Shown here: positions 1 to 5,700 of the stretch, in pieces
How the letters are laid out: the number at the start of each line of letters is the position of its first letter
Position numbering within the stretch: position 1 is the stretch's first letter
The notes under the pieces: model-generated
Databases searched by the model: none
What the model saw: only the letters and a program-made list of their open reading frames with translations
What the model was told of the DNA's origin: nothing
Position numbers and translations under genes: made by a program
Source: a bacterium
GTDB taxonomy: Bacteria; SZUA-182
DNA length: 7,938 nucleotides
Direction: 5' to 3'
NCBI GenBank assembly: GCA_003230635.1
Contig: QIFF01000172.1
Location: 1 to 7,938, forward strand

Positions 1-1
1 C

Positions 2-460
2 ACCCTTTCAATTCTGTTAACTGTTTCTTCCTGTAGGCCCATGATCAGGAACTATATCCGCCAGAGAAGGCAGCGGGAGTTGGCGGGCGGCGGTTTTGGA
101 GAAACCTTTGCACCTTACTATGATACCAAAACCGTAATCACGATAGCCGGGAAGGTTACCAAAGTCGAGACCTTTGTGGCAAAGCTAATGAGAGTTGAAG
201 CGGTACGGGTCTTTGTGCAAACTGAAAGCCGAAACTACGAAGTTCATTTAGGCCCGGTTTGGTATATTAGCAAGCAACCTTTTAGCTTGAAACCAGGGGA
301 TGCCGTTACGGTAACCGGGTCTCTGATTGACGATAAAATTATGGTTCAGCAGTTTGAAAAAGGGGGGCAATCCTTTTTACTCAGAAGTAAAGAAGGACAG
401 CCCAAATGGTTTAAGTCGCTGCTTGAGGACGCTCCAGAAGGCAGTCAAATCTCTCCCTAA
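2..460 (+). CDS. 5'-truncated OB-fold-like lipoprotein of unknown function
   Basis: The frame is open to the left edge, so the gene starts outside the window. An ATG exists at 41, but only an AGG three bases upstream could serve as ribosome binding site. The in-frame residues before it read TLSILLTVSSCRP, a hydrophobic stretch ending in VSSC, which fits a lipobox with Cys at bases 32-34. I therefore read the visible part as the end of a lipoprotein signal peptide plus about 140 mature residues. The body alternates short beta-like segments (TVITIAGKVTKV, VRVFVQTES, YEVHLGPVWYI) with a KPGDAVTVTGSLID stretch, resembling an OB-fold beta barrel such as occurs in small periplasmic ligand-binding proteins. 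No catalytic motif is visible. The gene ends with TAA, about 310 bases before the next gene, so it is probably not part of the menaquinone operon. Seen: frame, lipobox, strand pattern. Inferred: fold and export. Confidence 0.68.
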   Translation, partial: TLSILLTVSSCRPMIRNYIRQRRQRELAGGGFGETFAPYYDTKTVITIAGKVTKVETFVAKLMRVEAVRVFVQTESRNYEVHLGPVWYISKQPFSLKPGDAVTVTGSLIDDKIMVQQFEKGGQSFLLRSKEGQPKWFKSLLEDAPEGSQISP

Positions 461-510
461 TTTGTTCTCTTGCACTATCTTACCTTCCAATTTGCTCTAC
501 CTATCCCACT

Positions 511-549
511 CAGGAATGCCATATATTTAGCCCAAGCATGGCATTCCTG
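511..549. repeat. Perfect 12-bp inverted repeat with a competing hairpin
   Basis: CAGGAATGCCAT at 511-522 is the exact reverse complement of ATGGCATTCCTG at 538-549, separated by 15 bases. The right arm can alternatively fold with the bases after it: ATGGCA (538-543) pairs with TGCCAT (548-553) over a TTCC loop, supported by AGCCC (529-533) with GGGCT (558-562). The two folds are mutually exclusive. No T-run follows on the + strand, so it is not a standard intrinsic terminator. It could be an operator, a remnant mobile palindrome or a leader structure; the sequence alone does not decide. Confidence 0.7.
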
Positions 550-676
550 CCATAGTCGGGCTGAAAAAACCGCTGTTATATCCTCTATAGTTTCTGCCTT
601 TTTAAATCAAGAGTTATCATAAACAACAAGTAGTTAGAGTAACCATTCCCCTGCCGAAATCCTTTTCCCACAAAAA

Positions 677-685
677 TGGTATATT
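677..685 (+). promoter_or_regulatory. Candidate extended -10 promoter element
   Basis: TGGTATATT matches the TGn plus TATAAT-type extended -10 pattern with one mismatch in the hexamer. No good TTGACA-like -35 box lies 16-18 bases upstream, where the sequence is AAATCC, though extended -10 promoters can do without one. It would give a leader of roughly 80 bases before the 772 gene. This is a weak, pattern-only call. Confidence 0.22.
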
Positions 686-771
686 CCTTGCTCTATATCT
701 TAATACCGCTTGTTGGTAAGCGGCTCCTAATTGGATTTCGCTGTATCGCCAGGCTGTAAGGACAACCCCCT

Positions 772-972
772 ATGACAAAAACTATTGTAAGAGACCTCAT
801 ATCCGCCGAGGGTATCCAGGTTATAAAAAAGAGCCTTTATCTCCTGGTGGGCGTACCTTTAACCCTTACCGGCTATGCGTCTCAAAAGCGCAGACACATA
901 TGTAAGCACTGTCAAGGGCACAGCTGTCCCTTTTTTAAACAATTGGGCGAATTACTTGCTCCCTCAAACTAG
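772..972 (+). CDS. Small Cys/His-rich hypothetical protein upstream of mqnP
   Basis: This is a 66-residue product that I do not recognise. TAAGGA lies about ten bases before the ATG as a plausible ribosome binding site, and the stop is ten bases before the mqnP start, an operon-like spacing. Residues 1-20 look amphipathic. Residues 21-36 (SLYLLVGVPLTLTGYA) are hydrophobic and could be a short membrane segment. Residues 42-52 (HICKHCQGHSC) carry three Cys (44, 47, 52) and three His (42, 46, 50), suggesting metal binding. Against it: it is short, there is no detectable family, and an overlapping frame (from 875) runs into mqnP. I consider it more likely real than not because of its start signal and spacing. 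A function in the menaquinone pathway is only suggested by position. Confidence 0.55.
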   Translation: MTKTIVRDLISAEGIQVIKKSLYLLVGVPLTLTGYASQKRRHICKHCQGHSCPFFKQLGELLAPSN

Positions 973-982
973 AGACAAGACC

Positions 983-1876
983 ATGTCCGAGCTTGCCATT
1001 ACCTTTGTCCAGGGAAAAAATACTCTTTGGAAAAAGCTGGTAACCATTCTTCAAATGGTCAAGTTTTCCCATACCGTTTTTGCTCTCCCGATTGCTTTGA
1101 TGAGTGCCTTCCTGGCAAGTGAGGGCTGGCCGCCAACCAGTAAGCTGGTTCTGATTATCTTGGCGATGGCTGGGGCGCGCAATGCGGCAATGGCCTTCAA
1201 CCGGCTGGTGGATATGGAGTATGACCGCATCAATCCCCGCACTGGAAACCGAGCCTTACCCCAGGGAAAACTGTCCTGCAACCAGGTGAAGGTGTTTATT
1301 TTTGCCTGTAGTGCTCTTTTCATCGGATCGGCTTATCTTTTGGGCCGCTTAGCCTTTATCCTTTCCCCCGTCGCTCTGGCGATAATCTTTTTCTATTCCT
1401 ATACCAAGCGGTTTACCGCTTATTCTCATCTGTTTTTGGGAGTTGCTTTAGGCTTGGCCCCACTTGGAGCCTGGGTAGGGATTAAGGACAGCTTGAGCCT
1501 GGTACCCTTGGTGCTGGGGTTGGCAATTGTCTTTTGGGTGGCTGGGTTTGACATTCTCTACGCCTGCCAGGATGTCGAGTTTGATCGGCAAACAGGGCTG
1601 CACTCCATCCCTCAGCGTTTTGGGATTGGCCCCGCCCTCCGGATTTCGGCGGGCTTTCACCTGGCGACCGTCGGGCTTTTGCTCTGGGTAATGTCCTCAG
1701 CCCAGTTAGGATTTTTCTACTTCTTAGGCTGGTTGGGGGTAACCCTTCTACTGGCTTATGAGCATTACCTGGTAAGACCGCATGACCTGAGCGGTCTTAA
1801 TAAGGCCTTCTGCTCGGTTAATGCGCTGGTTAGTATAATCCTCTTCCTGGGGACAACGCTTGACTGTCTGTTGTAG
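983..1876 (+). CDS. mqnP: UbiA-family prenyltransferase, MqnP-like (menaquinone prenylation)
   Basis: This integral membrane enzyme attaches the polyprenyl tail to the bicyclic precursor of futalosine-pathway menaquinone. The first UbiA aspartate motif is NRLVDMEYD (residues 73-81) and the second is DVEFD (197-201), preceded by GFDILYACQ. These Asp clusters bind Mg-prenyl diphosphate. Several hydrophobic helices follow one another (for example 54-70, 103-122, 126-140, 149-165, 171-190, 226-260 and 278-292). The product of 297 residues is normal for MqnP/UbiA. The same frame can be read from ATG 875, but that adds 36 poorly conserved residues overlapping the small upstream gene. ATG 983, ten bases after that gene's stop, gives the typical start just ahead of the MVKFSHTVFALP helix. 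It lies directly upstream of mqnE, which supports the MqnP name over the 4-hydroxybenzoate enzyme UbiA. The TAG stop lies within the first bases of the REPIN-like element. Confidence 0.9.
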   Translation: MSELAITFVQGKNTLWKKLVTILQMVKFSHTVFALPIALMSAFLASEGWPPTSKLVLIILAMAGARNAAMAFNRLVDMEYDRINPRTGNRALPQGKLSCNQVKVFIFACSALFIGSAYLLGRLAFILSPVALAIIFFYSYTKRFTAYSHLFLGVALGLAPLGAWVGIKDSLSLVPLVLGLAIVFWVAGFDILYACQDVEFDRQTGLHSIPQRFGIGPALRISAGFHLATVGLLLWVMSSAQLGFFYFLGWLGVTLLLAYEHYLVRPHDLSGLNKAFCSVNALVSIILFLGTTLDCLL

Positions 1877-1925
1877 GGGCGGTCGTCCCTGACCGCCCTG
1901 GGCAGACACGGAGGTCTGCCCCTAC
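1873..1925. repeat. REPIN-like double hairpin (two inverted GTAG-headed REPs)
   Basis: There are two adjacent perfect 8-bp hairpins. GGGCGGTC (1877-1884) pairs with GACCGCCC (1891-1898) over a 6-base loop. GGGCAGAC (1900-1907) pairs with GTCTGCCC (1914-1921), again over 6 bases. Each hairpin has GTAG immediately on its outer side: GTAG at 1873-1876 and its complement CTAC at 1922-1925. The whole is thus two REP units in inverted orientation bounded by GTAGGGGC and GCCCCTAC. GTAG followed by a hairpin is the layout of REP sequences mobilised by RAYT (TnpA_REP) transposases (family knowledge). No RAYT gene is in the window. Confidence 0.85.
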
Positions 1926-1930
1926 ATTTG

Positions 1931-1936
1931 AGGAGG
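1931..1936 (+). promoter_or_regulatory. Strong ribosome binding site of mqnE
   Basis: AGGAGG stands seven bases before ATG 1944 and fixes the mqnE start. It begins only five bases after the REPIN-like double hairpin, so the fold could influence access to it or protect the downstream mRNA. Confidence 0.8.
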
Positions 1937-1943
1937 TTCTGCT

Positions 1944-3101
1944 ATGGCTTTTGTATCGGACCCGGCTTTATTTCCAATTGCTGCCAAGGTAGAAAAAGGC
2001 CTGCGCCTGGATGCTGCTGACGGCCTGACTTTGTTCAATTCCCCTGATCTGCTGGGAATCGGCGACCTGGCCAACCTGGTGCGGGTCAGAAAAAATCAAA
2101 ATAAAACCTATTTCATTTGTAATGTTCATATTAACTATACCAATATATGCAAGAATAACTGTGCCTTTTGTGCCTTCAGCAAGAAGAGGGAGGATAGCGG
2201 CGCCTACGTCATGGACTTGATAGACGTATTGGATCATGCCGCCCGGGAGGCCCTGCCTGGTTTGAGGGAGTTTCATCTGGTGGGCGGCCTTAACCCGGAC
2301 TTGCCCTTTGACTACTACCTGAATATGCTGCGGGTGCTTAAGCACAGGTTTCCCTATGTACACCTTCAGGCCTTCACCGCGGTAGAAATTGGTCACCTGG
2401 CTGAGATTAGCGGGTTATCGCTAAGAGATACCCTCCTGGCGCTGCGCAAGGCAGGCCTGGGTTCCTTGCCCGGGGGAGGAGCAGAGGTTTTCAGCCCGCG
2501 CATCAGGAAGAAGCTGTGTCCCGAAAAAATGAGCCCCGAAAAATGGCTGCAAATCATGCGTCAGGCCCATCAACTGGGAATCGCCAGTAATGCCACCATG
2601 CTTTACGGTCATCTTGAGAGCAAGGCGGAACGGGTGCAGCACTTACTCCAGCTACGCCGGCTGCAGGACGAAACAGGCGGGTTTATGTCCTTTATCCCCC
2701 TTCCCTTCCATCCCAAAAACACTCAATTATCCAACCTCCAGCGCACCAGTGGAGCTGATGATTTAAAAACCCTGGCCGTTTCCCGCTTGATGCTGGATAA
2801 CTTTCCCCACATAAAGGCCTTTTGGATTATGTTGGGGGTGAAACTGGCTCAGATTTCGCTTAAATTTGGGGTGGATGATATTGACGGTACGGTGAGGGAA
2901 GAAAAAATTACCCATGCCGCAGGGGCAAGCACCGCCCAAGGGTTGAGCCGCAACCAGCTAAAGCAATTAATCCTGGACGCCGGCCAACTGCCGGTGGAAA
3001 GGGATACCCTCTATAATCCTATTCGCAGGGCGGCCCGTCCAGAGCTGCCTGCGAGCAGGGCTAAAGCCCTGCACCACACAAAAGAGAGAATCTATGCCTA
3101 A
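1944..3101 (+). CDS. mqnE: Aminodeoxyfutalosine synthase (radical SAM), MqnE
   Basis: This cytoplasmic radical-SAM enzyme adds the 5'-deoxyadenosyl radical to 3-[(1-carboxyvinyl)oxy]benzoate, giving 6-amino-6-deoxyfutalosine, the committed step of the futalosine pathway. The CxxxCxxC cluster motif is C69, C73, C76 within NICKNNCAFCAF, preceded by VHINYTN. Other family stretches are HLVGGLNP, LPGGGAEVFSPRIRKKLCP, SNATMLYGHLE, FIPLPFHP, and near the end KFGVDDIDGTV with EEKITHAAGA. The last pattern separates MqnE from MqnC, which has GANDLGD here. The 385 residues slightly exceed the usual length. After the customary ERDTLYN ending there are about 26 additional residues, seven of them (371-377) encoded by a perfect palindrome. 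A strong ribosome binding site precedes the start. The stop overlaps the mqnA start by eight bases, implying coupled translation. Confidence 0.96.
   Translation: MAFVSDPALFPIAAKVEKGLRLDAADGLTLFNSPDLLGIGDLANLVRVRKNQNKTYFICNVHINYTNICKNNCAFCAFSKKREDSGAYVMDLIDVLDHAAREALPGLREFHLVGGLNPDLPFDYYLNMLRVLKHRFPYVHLQAFTAVEIGHLAEISGLSLRDTLLALRKAGLGSLPGGGAEVFSPRIRKKLCPEKMSPEKWLQIMRQAHQLGIASNATMLYGHLESKAERVQHLLQLRRLQDETGGFMSFIPLPFHPKNTQLSNLQRTSGADDLKTLAVSRLMLDNFPHIKAFWIMLGVKLAQISLKFGVDDIDGTVREEKITHAAGASTAQGLSRNQLKQLILDAGQLPVERDTLYNPIRRAARPELPASRAKALHHTKERIYA
3055..3072. repeat. Perfect palindrome inside the mqnE 3' end
   Basis: GCAGGGCT (3055-3062), AA, AGCCCTGC (3065-3072) form an 8-bp perfect inverted repeat with a two-base centre. 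It encodes SRAKALH (residues 371-377) in the non-conserved tail of MqnE, 22 bases before the mqnA start. It may be a small dispersed palindrome that extended the reading frame, or a regulatory hairpin ahead of mqnA. Confidence 0.7.
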
Positions 3102-3939
3102 AATTCACCTGGGCCTGGTCCCTTATTTAAATGTTAAGCCCCTGATTTATCCCCTGCTCAGCGGGGAGCTGAGGCACAATTTCAGCTTGCACTTTGCCCC
3201 GCCAAGCCAACTGTCCAAAGACCTGAAAAAGGGGAAACTGGATGCGGCGCTCATTCCCTCCATTGAATACGCCTCATCTGATGGGTATCTGATTTTACCG
3301 GAGCTAGCCATCGCTGCCAGGGGGGCTGTGCGTAGTGTTCTTTTGTATTCCAAGAAACCGTTCTCTGAGATAGAAACAGTGGCGTTGGATACGGCCTCGC
3401 GCACCTCGGCCTCCCTGGTCAAAATCTTATTGGCCCAACGCTTAAAGCGGCAACCCAAGTACATTGAAGCTACCCCACCCCTGGCCCAGATGCTCAAAGA
3501 ATCCGATGCAGCCTTAATCATTGGTGACAATGCCTTGCAAACCCCGGCCAAAAACTACTATCAAATGGATTTAGCCGAGGAATGGCTGAATTTGACCGGA
3601 CAGCCTTTTGTTTTCGCCTTCTTTGCCGCCCATCCCTTTAAGCACCTGGAGGAAACGTGGCAGACCCTGCTGCGCGCCAAGTCCATGGGAACAAAAAAGA
3701 TACCCCTGATTGCTTACCGGGAATCCCTTAATTTGGGCCTAAGTTACTTTACCTGCCTGGATTACCTTATCCAGCGCATTTCTTACGATCTTTCCCCGGC
3801 GAAGCTGGCCGGGCTGGAAAGCTTTTACCGGCTCGCAAGAGCCAATAATTTGATCAGAAAGGATGTGACGTTAAAATTTTATCAGCAGAAAGAAAAATTC
3901 GCTCCATTAGTGCCAAGGTGGAGACTGGCGAACGCTTAA
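3094..3939 (+). CDS. mqnA: Chorismate dehydratase, MqnA
   Basis: MqnA converts chorismate to 3-[(1-carboxyvinyl)oxy]benzoate, the first step of the futalosine route, in the cytoplasm. It has the two-lobed, periplasmic-binding-protein-like fold of the MqnA/MqnD family. Visible family motifs are GLVPYLNVKPL (residues 7-17, with the conserved Asn13), DAALIPSIEY (50-59), the SRTS signature (102-105), LIIGDNAL (141-148) and EEWLNLTGQPFVFAFF (162-177). The SRTS/IGD pair and the operon position between mqnE and mqnC argue for MqnA rather than MqnD. The 281 residues are normal. The start ATG overlaps the end of mqnE by eight bases, with AGAGAGAA just upstream as a moderate ribosome binding site. The end overlaps the proposed mqnC start by 22 bases. 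Confidence 0.94.
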   Translation: MPKIHLGLVPYLNVKPLIYPLLSGELRHNFSLHFAPPSQLSKDLKKGKLDAALIPSIEYASSDGYLILPELAIAARGAVRSVLLYSKKPFSEIETVALDTASRTSASLVKILLAQRLKRQPKYIEATPPLAQMLKESDAALIIGDNALQTPAKNYYQMDLAEEWLNLTGQPFVFAFFAAHPFKHLEETWQTLLRAKSMGTKKIPLIAYRESLNLGLSYFTCLDYLIQRISYDLSPAKLAGLESFYRLARANNLIRKDVTLKFYQQKEKFAPLVPRWRLANA

Positions 3940-5108
3940 GCGCAGATGAAGGCCTTTTTTTACTGGAGAAAGGGGAGCTGCTTTGGTTGGGGCGCCTGGC
4001 CGGCATCATGCGCAACAGGCTGCATCCAACATTTATTGCCACCTACACCACTACCTGCAACGTCAACTACAGCAATATCTGCATCTGCGGTTGTAAGTTC
4101 TGCGCCTTCTACCGCTCCGAAACCCATCCCCAGGCGTATCTGTTTAGCATTGAAGAAATCCTAAGCCGGATAGGAAAGGCCCTAGCCCAGGGCGGCATCC
4201 AGATTCTTCTTCAGGGCGGGCTGCATCCCCGCCTGGGGATGGACTATTTTGAAGATTTGTTCGCCGCAATTAAGCAGCGCTACCAAATTCATATTCACGC
4301 CCTTTCCCCGCCAGAGATTATCCACCTGTCCAAGTTGTCCAAGCTAAGTGTGCGGGAGGTGTTGCAGCGCCTTAAGGCAGCCGGCCTGGACTCCCTGCCG
4401 GGCGGGGGGGCGGAGATTTTGAGCCCGCGCGTTAGAACCCTGTTGAGTCCGAAAAAATGCTCGGTGAGCGAATGGCTGCAGGTCATGGAGACTACTCATA
4501 AGCTGGGAATGTGCAGCAGCGCCACCATGATGTTCGGCCATCTGGAAACCAAGCAGGAGAGAGTAGAACATCTTGTCAGAATCAGGGAACTGCAGGATAA
4601 AACCCAGGGTTTTACCGCCTTCATCCCCTGGACATATCAAGCCGGTAATAACGTCCTGGGTAAGGATCTTCTGACATATGGGGAAAGCTCAGGGCTGGAC
4701 TACCTGCGCACCCTGGCTGTCAGTCGTCTTTTACTGGATAATCTCCCCAACATACAAGCGTCCTTGCTCACCCAGGGGCCCAAGATTGCCCAGCTTGCGC
4801 TCATGTTTGGGGCTAATGACCTGGGGGACTTGCTCCTGGAAGAGCATGTGCTGCGGGCGGCCGGGGTTCGCCAGCAACTGCCCCTGCTTCAGTTGCAAGA
4901 CTTGATCAGCGAAATGGGTTATCAACCGAGACTGCGGAATACCTTACACCAGTTGGTTGAGAATCGGGTGGTAGTTGCAAGTCAAGGTCAAGGGTGTCTT
5001 GAAAACAACCTATTGAAAAAGAAGGGAGGCAAAAAAGATGAAAAGATTAATCGCCTTATTAATACCCGTGTTAACAATATGTATTTTAAGTTGTTCTTCA
5101 CCGGATGA
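3918..5108 (+). CDS. mqnC: Cyclic dehypoxanthinyl futalosine synthase (radical SAM), MqnC
   Basis: This radical-SAM enzyme cyclises dehypoxanthinyl futalosine. The CxxxCxxC motif is C55, C59, C62 within NICICGCKFCAF, with an additional Cys57. MqnC-type stretches include TYTTTCNVNYSN, ILLQGGLHP, HALSPPEI, LPGGGAEILSPRVR, SSATMMFGHLE, FIPWTYQAGN, GPKIAQLALMFGANDLGD and LEEHVLRAAG. The GTG at 3918 is the only ordinary start codon after the in-frame stop at 3846, but it has no good ribosome binding site. The upstream in-frame residues KIRSISAK look like the helix that usually precedes GERLS, so the start is uncertain. The protein has about 50 additional residues after the usual NTLHQ-type end, the last 23 of which overlap the next gene out of frame. 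That tail is Lys-rich and unlike the family. The core identity is secure; both ends are not. Confidence 0.94.
   Translation: METGERLSADEGLFLLEKGELLWLGRLAGIMRNRLHPTFIATYTTTCNVNYSNICICGCKFCAFYRSETHPQAYLFSIEEILSRIGKALAQGGIQILLQGGLHPRLGMDYFEDLFAAIKQRYQIHIHALSPPEIIHLSKLSKLSVREVLQRLKAAGLDSLPGGGAEILSPRVRTLLSPKKCSVSEWLQVMETTHKLGMCSSATMMFGHLETKQERVEHLVRIRELQDKTQGFTAFIPWTYQAGNNVLGKDLLTYGESSGLDYLRTLAVSRLLLDNLPNIQASLLTQGPKIAQLALMFGANDLGDLLLEEHVLRAAGVRQQLPLLQLQDLISEMGYQPRLRNTLHQLVENRVVVASQGQGCLENNLLKKKGGKKDEKINRLINTRVNNMYFKLFFTG
5022..5029 (+). promoter_or_regulatory. Strong ribosome binding site of the haem lipoprotein gene
   Basis: AAGGGAGG lies eight bases before ATG 5038. It sits within the mqnC tail and supports the idea that the lipoprotein is the genuine product of this overlap while the mqnC tail is read-through sequence. 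Confidence 0.8.
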
Positions 5109-5475
5109 AAAGAAGAAGGAAAAAACCACTTCCATGGAACCAACCAGCAAAGATGCCATCATACCCCTAATGTCCAAAACCCAGCAGAATCTGCGTTATC
5201 TTATTTATGGTTTGATGAGCTTTGATGAGGTCAAAGTAAATCGAAGCACCGTCAACCTGGCATCCATCAGCCAGCATACGTGTAACCTGACCAACTACCA
5301 ACACCGAGGTTCGGTGGAAGAGTGGGAAGCACTGTGTAAGGATCTGCAAGATCAGGTTAACGCCCTTAAGGAACACTCCGAGAGAGAAGAGCTTCCGCAA
5401 GCAGCAGCTTCTTTTGGCAAGATGCTCGCTGTTTGCATAGATTGCCATGAAAAGTATCAGCCTAAAAAAGGGTAA
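5038..5475 (+). CDS. Cytochrome c'-like monohaem lipoprotein
   Basis: The 145-residue product starts with MKR and a hydrophobic stretch ending in the lipobox ILSC, with Cys19 as the lipidated residue. It should therefore sit in the periplasm or on the outer face of a membrane. A charged, Lys-rich linker (24-38) follows. Residues 39-130 look all-helical, and a single c-type haem motif CIDCH (133-137) stands next to the C-terminus. A helical bundle with CxxCH in the last helix is the layout of the cytochrome c'/c-556 group. Met45 or Met60 in the first helix could be the axial ligand, which cannot be decided by eye. Two further Cys (82, 100) may form a disulfide. The start has a strong ribosome binding site. 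Co-location with menaquinone genes suggests a redox role linked to the quinone pool, but no pathway step is known to require it. Confidence 0.85.
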   Translation: MKRLIALLIPVLTICILSCSSPDEKKKEKTTSMEPTSKDAIIPLMSKTQQNLRYLIYGLMSFDEVKVNRSTVNLASISQHTCNLTNYQHRGSVEEWEALCKDLQDQVNALKEHSEREELPQAAASFGKMLAVCIDCHEKYQPKKG

Positions 5476-5484
5476 AAGGCATCC

Positions 5485-5625
5485 GGGTGCCTTGAAAAAT
5501 GAGAATTTTCGTTCAAGATCAAGGCATGCGAAAAATTTAACCGGAGGCATATGTTTGATATTCCGAGGATTAAATTTTGAGCATAACGCAGATATTGGAA
5601 GAAAAGGCCATTTTTCAAGGTGCCC
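5485..5625. repeat. About 140-bp imperfect palindromic element (copy 1)
   Basis: Nested complementary arms run the whole length. CCTTGAAAAATG (5490-5501) is the exact complement of CATTTTTCAAGG (5609-5620), and GGGTG (5485-5489) pairs with TGCCC (5621-5625) using two G-T wobbles. TTTTCGTTC (5505-5513) pairs mostly with GGAAGAAAA (5597-5605). AAAATTTAA (5532-5540) is the exact complement of TTAAATTTT (5570-5578). At the tip, ATAT (5549-5552) pairs with ATAT (5558-5561) around GTTTG. No open frame or T-run terminator goes with it. It starts ten bases after the haem lipoprotein stop. Its central 88 bases share their architecture with the element at the window's right end. Confidence 0.85.
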
Positions 5626-5700
5626 ATCCCGGTTTGACAGCGCAAGGGGGGCTGACACCAACGCTGGTTAAACGGCGAGAGGGATTTGCAAATCAAGGGG

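Larger units (their letters stand above)
461..771. other. Gene-free stretch upstream of the operon
   Basis: These 311 bases are more AT-rich than the flanking genes. The only reading frame over the first part, 327-530, is out of frame with the upstream lipoprotein gene and not convincing. The stretch holds a perfect 12-bp inverted repeat (511-549), an alternative hairpin over the same bases (529-562), a weak extended -10 promoter candidate (677-685), and a small 6-bp hairpin CCGCTT/AAGCGG (706-723). It is the natural place for the operon's promoter and leader. No tRNA-like or known riboswitch pattern was recognised by eye. Confidence 0.6.

Noticed and set aside
706..723. Hairpin CCGCTT/AAGCGG as a regulatory structure
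   Set aside because: Only six base pairs in isolation, no neighbouring terminator or ribosome-site overlap; expected by chance at this length.
875..982. Upstream ATG at 875 as the mqnP start
   Set aside because: It adds 36 residues unlike the family, overlaps the small gene at 772-972 and lacks a good ribosome site; ATG 983 gives the normal UbiA-family N-terminus.
1968..2396. Long minus-strand open frame (142 codons) opposite mqnE
   Set aside because: It lies entirely over a strongly conserved gene and its product shows no domain; a shadow of mqnE codon use, like the other antisense frames in the window.
3147..3551. Minus-strand open frame (134 codons) opposite mqnA
   Set aside because: Mirror of mqnA codons without recognisable motifs or start signals.
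4978..4993. Tandem GTCAAG copies near the mqnC end as a repeat element
   Set aside because: Only two copies of a hexamer; too short to be meaningful.
5464..5493. Intrinsic terminator on the minus strand (hairpin 5476-5493 followed by T-rich sequence)
   Set aside because: There is no minus-strand gene it could end. The hairpin shares its bases with the arms of the larger palindrome and the A-run lies within lipoprotein codons.
5634..5662. Promoter with perfect TTGACA (5634-5639) before the nucleosidase gene
   Set aside because: No acceptable -10 box occurs 16-18 bases downstream (ACCAAC there); the nearest TTAAAC is 28 bases away.
5665..5690. Sigma-54 type promoter (TGG...TTGCA)
   Set aside because: The GG and GC elements are not at the required 12-base spacing.
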